Of a stretch of DNA of 30,944 nucleotides, positions 21,158 to 30,456 are shown piece by piece. The notes beneath the pieces were generated by a model, which was not told the origin of the DNA, made no database searches, and saw nothing but the letters and a program-made list of their open reading frames with translations. Position numbers and translations under genes: made by a program. Positions within the stretch are counted from its first letter, which is position 1. Each line of letters opens with the position of its first letter. Source of the stretch: Chromera velia (Eukaryota; Sar; Chromeraceae); NCBI GenBank assembly GCA_018398765.1, contig JAHBMJ010003579.1, positions 45,831 to 76,774 on the forward strand. Direction: 5' to 3'.

Positions 21158-24100
21158 CGTCTATTTGAAGCGCCTATTTGAATGACTCTGTGAGGGAAAA
21201 AGGGTTAGACACTTTCTCTGTCTGACTGCATACCGACCTCTGCCTGCCTACCTGCCTGCCTGCCTGATACCTGCCTACCTGCCTGCCTGCCTGACTGACT
21301 GACCGACCTTTAGCCACCACACGAGCTTCTGCCGCTCCTCCTTCCCGTCTCTTCCAACCAAACCGCTTCCAAAAGAGGCGAACAGACGGGAGTACCAGCT
21401 CGAAGTTTCTGCGTCCAAAACTGAGCATCCGAGGCGTTCCACATCTGAGAAGAATTTGTTTGCACTGGCATCCTGCAGGGAAGAAAGAAAGATTAATTCA
21501 AGCAATGCTGACAAGTAAGTCGCAATTGACTGACTGACTGAGTGATTGCGTGTAATTTTGAAACACCGCAGCAGCCCCCCCTCCCCCTCGCCACACTCTC
21601 TTACCTTGCATTCCTGAACAAAAGAGCAGCCAGACATACATACATACATACATACATACAGACAGACAGAGAGACAGACAGACAGACAGACAGAGAGAAG
21701 CAACGTTGAGTGTCCACACTCCCATGGAGGAACAGATACAAAAGGAAAGGACGTCCCTCCAGAGAGACAGAGGGGGGTCGGTATCCTCAGGCAGAGAGAG
21801 CTCTGAAATAATGCATTTATTTTCATACAGAATTCTATTTCTTACAGAATTCTATTTTCATACAGGCTTCTATTTTCATACAGAATTGTACTTTCATACA
21901 GACTTCTATTTTCACACAGGCTTCTATTTTCATACAGACTTGTATTTTCATACAGACTTCTATTTTCACACAGGCTTCTATTTTCATACAGAATTGTATT
22001 TTCATACAGACTTCAGGCTTCTATTTTCATACAGAATTGTATTTTCATAGAGACTTCTATTTTCATACAGAATTGTATTTTCACACAGACTTCTATTTTC
22101 ATACAGAAAACAAATGCGGGCAGAGGGAGCTCTGAGTGCGAAGGTCCGTCCAGGCATGTGCCAAAACTCATCTTCTCAAAAGGTGTACACAGAGAGAAAG
22201 AGAGGGAGAAAAATGTCCAAGGCACAGCATATGTACACAGACAAGGAGGGAGAACAAAAGAAAGAGCTCACGCAGTAGGAGGGAAAGAAAGCAGCCGACC
22301 TCATCATCTGCCACCTCTTCTTCTTCTCCGTCCAGCAACGCGACGTCCTTCTCCTCCTCAGGATGTCCTCCAAGCCTTGCCGGATTCAGAAATGAGGGCA
22401 CAGTCTGTTGCATCAGAAGCGACTCCACCAGTTTGGAAGCACCTGCACGCACACGATTAGACAGGGTACGTGTATTTATTTTCATACATAATTATATAAA
22501 TAAATAAATAAATACATGCACCAGTTCAAGTTTGCTGGCACCTGCACGCACCCGCTTAGGCAGGGTACGAGAACGAACTCAGTCTTATCTCAAGACAAGC
22601 CTCACGAGAAATTTATTTTCATATTAAAACGAAACCAAACAATCCGCTTTTATTAAAAAAAAAAAAAATAGTAAAACGAAACCAAACCATCCGCTAGGTA
22701 TGGTGAGCAGACTGTACAAAGGAAGTTGGCAGATATTTACAAAGGAACAGAAAGGAGAAACAGACAGGCATGCTTAAAAAAGTGAACGAGAGAAATAAGC
22801 GACTGGTGAATGCAGACAGACAGCTAGAGATCATAGATCCCCCTCCTCTTTGCTCACCTCTCTCGTTTCTCCGCTCCGACCCGCTCCCTCCGACGACGAA
22901 GAAGTCGACGGTGGACGTCGCTGCCTCAGCAGAGTCTTCACAAGGCCCCCCCGAGAAAGGACTTGAAGAAGAAAGGGGAAAGGGCACCCTGACGTCTCTC
23001 TTGTCGGTAATCTGTTCGAGGGCTTCGGCAGACCTTCGAGCTGGAGAGGGAGAGGGAGAGACTGCCAAAGGGTGGATGTGGAGGACGAAGAGGCCGTTCG
23101 ACTTCACCCTGAAGAGGGATGTTGAGGCTGTCGTCAAAGTCGAGTGTGCCCGTCTGATCAGATGGTCTACTTGGTCTCTTCCTTCTTCAATCTTCTCCGC
23201 TTCGTCTGCGTGATTGATTGCATTTATTTAAATCAATGTTAATCTCTGTTTTGATGCTTGTGTGGGAGAGAGAGGGATTCGGGGCACAGAAGAGCGGCGA
23301 GGGGGGAAGACCGGAAAAGGCATTTGCCAGACGAAACCATGGTAGAAGAGAAAAACGGAGCACCAAAAACAGAGCGAGAGAAAAACAAAAGCGAGCAGTC
23401 AATCGCAGGGACAAAGCCGAGAAGAGCCAATTCTACCGAAACAACTGTACCAACCGAAAAAGAAAGAACAAACGCAAAAGACAGAAATCAAAGAAGAGGA
23501 GAAAGAAAGAAAGAAAGAAAGAAAGAAAGGAAGGAAGGAAGAAAGGAAGGAAGGAAGGAAGGAAGGAAGGAAAGAAAGGAAGAAAGAAAGAAAGAAAGAA
23601 AGAAAGGAAGGAAGGAAGGAAGGAAGGGAAGGAATGAATGAATAAATGAATAAATGAATGAAAAATTAAATGAAAGGACGCAAACAAACAAAGAAAGAAA
23701 GAAAGAAAGGAAGAAAGAAAGAAAGAAAGAAAGAAAGGAAGACAGAAAGAAAGAAAAAAAAAGAGAGAGAATGAAGCCTCAAAACGAGCAAATGCCTCGA
23801 GCGAGGGGCAAGTGCTTCAATGCTCGACAGGAGAAGTTCTCGTGAAGACTAGAAACTGCGGAAAATGCACAGCAAACCCAAGACAAGAAATAGGGAGCGA
23901 ATGGTCATTCCAGATAAATCGATGCGTACTTGACTGACCTTCACTAAGCGATGACGGAACGGCAAGAATTCTAAACAATTCCTCCCACTGTCTTTTTTCG
24001 TCCTCTGCCAGGGAAAACAATTCTTCCCCCTCTGCCTTTTCTTTTTCCCCTTTCAGTCCCCGTCCTTTGAGCGACTCGACAAGGTGACCTCCCAGCAGCA

Positions 24101-24476
24101 CCGCCTCCTGTCTCAGGCGTTCCCACTCACTCAACACCTCCGTCTCCTTCTCGTTCTCCGTCCCCCCACTCCTTCGTGGCCCTTCAGTCTTCAAGAGGTC
24201 GACGAGAGGCTGAAGGAGAAATTCCGAAGCGAACGCTAAGGACACCGAGGACGAAGGAGACCGAAATAGGGAGAGGTACTCACGAGCGCTCTCCAGTTGG
24301 GTTCGTGCAAATCGGAACAGACGGGACGCCAACGACGAGGACGAAGACGATCTGAGAGTTTCGTCATCAGCTTGGGCCACCAAGAGCTGCAAAAACCAAC
24401 GAGTCACACCACCCACACTCACGGAGATGTTCTCGTTCACAAAGCCCACTCGCAACGCACGCAACACACACACATA

Positions 24477-24510
<34 letters not shown>

Positions 24511-27500
24511 AGAACAGAGACACAGGCAGGCAGCGAGGAAGGAATGAAAGCAGAAAGTCATAGAGACTTCTGTAAAGTCAGTCAGACAGTCAGACCGACA
24601 GAGAGTGAGACAGACAAAGCAACACGCACAAATTCTTCGTCAGTCTTTTTCACATACTCACCCCGGCCTGCGCCCCCTGAAACCCCGCCACAGCCTGCAG
24701 AGGCGACAAACATGAGCTCTGACGGTCTCTCTGACGGTCTGAAGAGGAAGAGGAGGTACGCGACACGCAGTCGCTGTCCAGCAGGCGTTCGAGAACGCCG
24801 AGAGAGATTGAGGCACTTGATCGCATCTCAGTCTCCCCCGTCTTCTCTAGACCGTCCTTCTCTTCCACTGCCACCCTCACGAGTCTGCAGGCAAACAGGC
24901 AGGCAGGCAGGCAGACACACGGATGGATGGATGGATGGATGGATGGATGAAACGATCGATCGAACGATCGAGCGATCGACACACACCACATGCAGGGAGG
25001 GGAGGGACCGTCCGTGCACGAACGGCCGCATGAATGAAGTTACGAGGAAAGTTACGAAGGAGTACACACGTGCGCGTGCATGAATGGATGGATGTCCGTG
25101 CCTTCATTCGATTGCACTTGGATTGAAACAAACAAATATGAATAAGCAAGCCTGCCTCCCTGCCTGCGCGAATGAATTTCCCTGGAGGCCCTAATTCGCC
25201 ATTGCTTCCAGCAGGGTCACGCGTCGACAAGAAGAAAAGAGACAGGCAGGCACGCAGGCACTCACGCAGCTAGGCATGCAACCAGAGGAACGTACCGAGC
25301 CTTATTCCCTTCGCTTCTTTCCTCTCACTGACGCAGACAGAGACAGAGATACGAAACACATACTGACATTGACACTCAGATACAGGCAAATCCGTGTGTC
25401 CACGCAAGGCGGAAGAGAACGTGGGGGTACAGTCTAGACGCAAAAGTGCAGGAAGGCCAGAAGGTCAGTCAGTGAAGAGAACCTCGACGACTTCACAAGC
25501 CTCGACAACGTTCCAAGTGTCTGCCTCTGCATGGCTGGGTTTGAGGGAAAAGGGAGGAAAGAAGAGCCAAGCATGGCAAGGGAGGAATGCGAATTCGGCG
25601 GTGTGTGTGCAAAACAGATGCATGCATGCAACGAACGATCATTCATTCTCCGGGGAGGGCGTCTCTGCAGGGGGACACTATGGAGGCCAATCGGGGATCC
25701 GAGACCTACCGGAGCACACCCGCCAGGACAACGGCTTTGCCATCTGAGGCATTCCCGTGTGCCTCGCCCGTCTCCTCAGCGCAGAGGTCTCCCGCCTTTT
25801 TCACAAGGACCCGAACAGCGCGCCACAGCTTCTCTGAAGAAGACGAAGGCCCCGCTTCCCCCCCGATGCCCCCCGGTCCCCCCCCCCCACAGAGCTCATC
25901 CACTAAAGCCCCCACACAGACAGCGAGAGCCCCCCAAGTCCGGAGACCCTCAAGGCAGCCTGAGCCTGAGTCTGCTGAGGCTGATGACTCAAAGAAGTCG
26001 CCGCCCTCTCCCGGGGCTCCATCTTCTCGAAGGGAAAGGAGACAGGAAGCAGCCTGAACGAAGGAAAGAAGGAATAAATGGGTCCACGTGGGTCAACCCA
26101 AAGGAGAAGAGAAGAGAAGAGAAGAGAAGAGAAGAAAAGAAAAGAAAAAGGAAGGAACAAGGACAGGTATGCATCCATCCATTCGACATAAATTCCACAT
26201 CGATCGAATCAGCCAGACAGAGACATAAATGACGTGATGATCAGATCAGGTCAAATCGCACAGAAAACAATCTGGGCAGGCGGCGAGGCAATGAAACAAA
26301 ACAAAAGAAAAGAAGATATGCATGCAGAGAAAGGCACAACAACAATCGCACAGAAAACAGTCTGGGCAGGCGGCGAGGCAAAAGAAATATGGCATGAAAG
26401 GGGCATAAACTAGACTCATGGATTGCATAGACAGACGCCGTGCGAGCACGCCCCTTGTCTTCACTGCATGGACTGTGAGGAGATCCAATGCAAGTTCGTT
26501 AGTTCGGCTGCATGCGTGTACGTTTGCTTAATTGTAACATCTCTTGTATGACAGTAACGTCACGAGCACAGACAGACAAGGGTTGCGTCCACACAAAATG
26601 GTCGATCGAAGGAAGAGTGAGACAGAGAGACAGACAGACAGAGAAATTCAAAAGCAAAAATCAACAGCCTCCCCAGAGGGTCACTGAGAGAGACAAAAAC
26701 AAAAGAAAAGAAAAGAAGACAGGCAAACGTGAGCGTACATGCATGCAGAGAAAGGCACAACAACTCAATGCAACTCCCCCCATCCATCTGATCCTGAAGA
26801 TCATCAGAAAAGCAAGACAGGAAGGAGCAAAAGAAAGTCGAAAGGAAGGAATCAAGAAAACAGCGAGGGGAAAAGATGAAAGAAAGAGGAAAGAATCAAA
26901 GGACGGCCCCCCTGGATGGACGGACGGCCCTCTTAGAAAGAAAGAAAGAAAGGACAGCTTAGCCCACCGCGTGAAGGCCATCGGCCACAGCGCGTTCCTT
27001 TTCTCCACTCACGACTTTAACCTTGCTGTCTCCTCTTCCACTCTTCATACCCTGTCTCTCCACCTCTTCGGTCTCTGCCCTTTCGCCCTTTTCTTCGAGG
27101 AGTTCTGAAGGAGGAACCCATGCCGCCCCGTCCGTCTCCATCCTCGCCTCCCCCCCCTCCTCTCCCTCTCCATCTACTACAGCAATGCCCCCCCTCTCCA
27201 AATCGAAAGCGTTTTCCTCGGACCCTCTCAGATCTGCAGCAGAACCGTCGGAGCCTCCAGGCGAACCCTCTGATGACACGTCTGCACTCACGCATGCGGA
27301 CACACACATGAACAAACATATAACTGCGTATTCATATGAACGTACGAAGTCGGATCATACAAATACAAAAACACCCCATGGACGGTTTGTATCTTGCATG
27401 CACTGGAACGTCGACAGACACAAACATTCGCGATGAATTCTCCGCAAATACAGCAACGAGGAGGGGGACCAATTGAACGCGCTCGCGCACGTGCGTGTGT

Positions 27501-27927
27501 TGTGTATGTGTGTATGACGAGTTGACAGACTTCGCTGATCTCTCTGCATACCCACACTCATCGACAACGAAAAGACCCCTGCAGACCTTTTTTCTCTCCT
27601 TACTGCCAGTTTCTTTTTCTTCCCCTCGCACGCTCCTTGCCTCTCTTTGATCGAGTTTCAGAAAAGGCCGTTTGATTGAACAAAAGAGGCAGAGAGAAAT
27701 AGAGAGAAAGACCAACCGACCAACTGACCAAGGAGCGCATCAAAGTACTCATCCCCCATCAGCTCCCCCAAATAGCGTCTCCCGGTCTCCAGTGCCCCCT
27801 CAAGCAACCGGATCTCCTGGATGAGGGGGGCAGCAACGTCCTCGCCCCCTCCCCCCACAGGCTCTCCAGGAACTCGTGGAGAGACGCGGAGTTTTGTTGA
27901 TCCGTCGAATAACTCTATCTTTGCATT

Positions 27928-27969
<42 letters not shown>

Positions 27970-29482
27970 CCTCATACGAACAAAGAAAAAAACAAAAAGA
28001 AACAGATACGCAAAGAGAGAGGGGGGGAAGAATCAAGCAACGCCTTTTGAATTCTTAAAAGTTACCACCACGATGCCATGCACACCACATCATATTCCCT
28101 CAACGGTTCCTCCTATAGAGGAGACAGGAGGGGTCAGAAACGGTCACATGAGGAACGCCTTTCTCAGCATGCCTCTCTGTCTTGTGCAAAAGAACATATC
28201 AGGAATCCAGAGAGAAGTAACAGATGCATTGAGAAAGGAAGTGTGGAGCTCTCAAGTCAATAAAAGAAAATTCATCGCCCACGCGCATGTACACCGATGT
28301 ACACAAACATGTGGGCAGGCTTTGCCCTTCCTTCCTTCGCAATATTTCTTCACGAGAGCCCGTTTCCCTTTTTCTATTCATTTTTTCAGCACCAATTCAG
28401 TCAACGGACAAAAACATGGGCTTTCCTTCGAACTTCAACTGACTGACTGACTGACTGACTGACTGACTGACTAACTGACAGGAGGTGAAAGTGCTGCGTC
28501 CACCTTCTCGCTCAGCTCCTGAATGCGGTCGCTGACGGCCCTTAGAACCGCCTCCAGAAATTCGCATTGGTTTGCCCCTGCCTGCACAACGCAAGAATAG
28601 GAGGAGGAAAAGACGTCATACAGTCATTGAAGATGCCGCGCAATCACACCTAATCCCCCGAATTCCGTTTCAGTCCCCTTCAGTCACGACAGAGAGAGCC
28701 AGTGGGAATGAAAGAGATTCCAACAAAGACCCTCCTGGTTCACTTGCCAGGACATTCCGAGCAATAGAAAGGGAGGGACGGACATAGGAACCCATTTCAG
28801 CTACTCTGTTCGGTCTCTCTCTCTCTCTCCGGGAGTCCACATGCCTAAAAGAGATGCCTGGCATCCGGCAACGCAGTGGGATGAGTCAAAGAGAGCGAGC
28901 AGAAGGAAAAGAGAGAAATTTTCGTCCTTCAAAGATGCCCTTTAATCCTTTCATTCACACCCGGAGAAGAAAAAGGGAGAAATTTTCGTCCTTCAAAGAT
29001 GCCCTTTAATCCTTTCATTCACACCCGGAGAAGAAAAAGGGAGAAATTTTCGTCCTTCACAGACGCCCTTTTGTGCTTTCATTCACACCCGGAGAAGAAA
29101 AAGGGAGAAATTTTCGTCCTTCACAGACGCCCTTTTATCCTTTCATTCACACCCGGAGAAGAAAAAGGGAGAAATTTTCGCCTTTCACAGATGCCCTTTT
29201 ATCCTTTCATTCACACCTGGAGAAGAAAAAAAGATTCGCGGAGAGAAACACATGAAGAAAAAGAGAGAGGCAGAGGCGGGGAGGGAGACACAGGGGAAAG
29301 ACAGACAGACAGAAACAAAGAAAGAAAAGAAAAGAAAAGAAAACGAACGAACGAACGAACGAACGGAAGTGAGAAAGGAAGAAGGGAATGAAGGAAGGAA
29401 GAGAGAAAGGAAGGAAACATGGAGGGAAGGAAGATGTATATGTATATATATATATATATATATACATATATATATACATACA

Positions 29483-29515
<33 letters not shown>

Positions 29516-29521
29516 GTGTGT

Positions 29522-29552
<31 letters not shown>

Positions 29553-29729
29553 AACGAACAAACAAAGAAAGAGGACAACCGAGATGAAGAGACAGGCAGA
29601 GAAAAGGAGGAATAAACAGACAGACCTTCGGGCGATCCTCTTCCATTTGTTCGTGCTCTGCCCAGACCTCGTTTACCAGTGCCTTGATGTCTGCCTCTTC
29701 GGGCTGTGTTCCTCCATTTTGCTCTACAA

Positions 29730-29766
<37 letters not shown>

Positions 29767-30421
29767 GCACGTGCGGCATTTCTGAATGAGAGACCCTGGG
29801 AGACGCACAAAGACAGAGCCAGCCGGATAGGGGGACTGGAATTCCCGTAAGATGAGATGTTATGCGGACGTAGACAGACAGAGAGGGACAGAGAGAGAAA
29901 TCGAGGGACGATGGGAACAAAAAAACGGAAACTGAATTCCTCCCTCCCTTACTTCATTCTCCTTCTCTCCACAAAGTACGACACATCCCGTCGCGTCTCA
30001 CTTTGAGCATCGACCCCCTGTGTTGAGAAAAAAAAACGCAAAGCGGGAGGACACGCCACCTGGCGAGAATTTGGGTGCCAATGGAAACTCTGTTTGCGCG
30101 TTCTCCTCTCTTCTCTTCTCTTCTCTTCTCTTCTCTTCTCGTCTCAAACACGTGTGCATACGGGACGACTGACCTCTTTGAGTCTTCGGATTGAAATTTC
30201 GGCAACCGACGGGGCCATTTTTTCCCATTCTTTCCCCTCGTCCCTCCCGACAACCTCCCTTCCCACGGTCTTTACGAGTGCCTCAGTCATCTCCGTCAAC
30301 TCCCCTGTCGAGAACCCCCTCAGCAGAGAACGGCGCTTCTGCAAAGCGCTCACGGCACCCTCCCACAAAGTCTCGTCACAGACGCCGGACCAGGCCCACA
30401 AAAAGAGAACCTCGCGCACCT

Positions 30422-30456
<35 letters not shown>

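Noticed and set aside
23218-23845. Lys/Glu/Arg-rich open frames on the plus strand
   Set aside because: They come from the GAAA/GGAA array and lie opposite the supported exon structure.
27560-27670. Additional exon of the large gene (REARSVRGEEKETGSKERKK)
   Set aside because: It is open and meets a GTCTGC donor, but the join between 27729 and 27281 already completes an Asp codon in phase, and no good acceptor is visible.
28913-29232. Coding tandem repeat protein
   Set aside because: The 64-bp period is not a multiple of three and the open frames change phase from unit to unit; the array lies inside an intron of the opposite strand gene.
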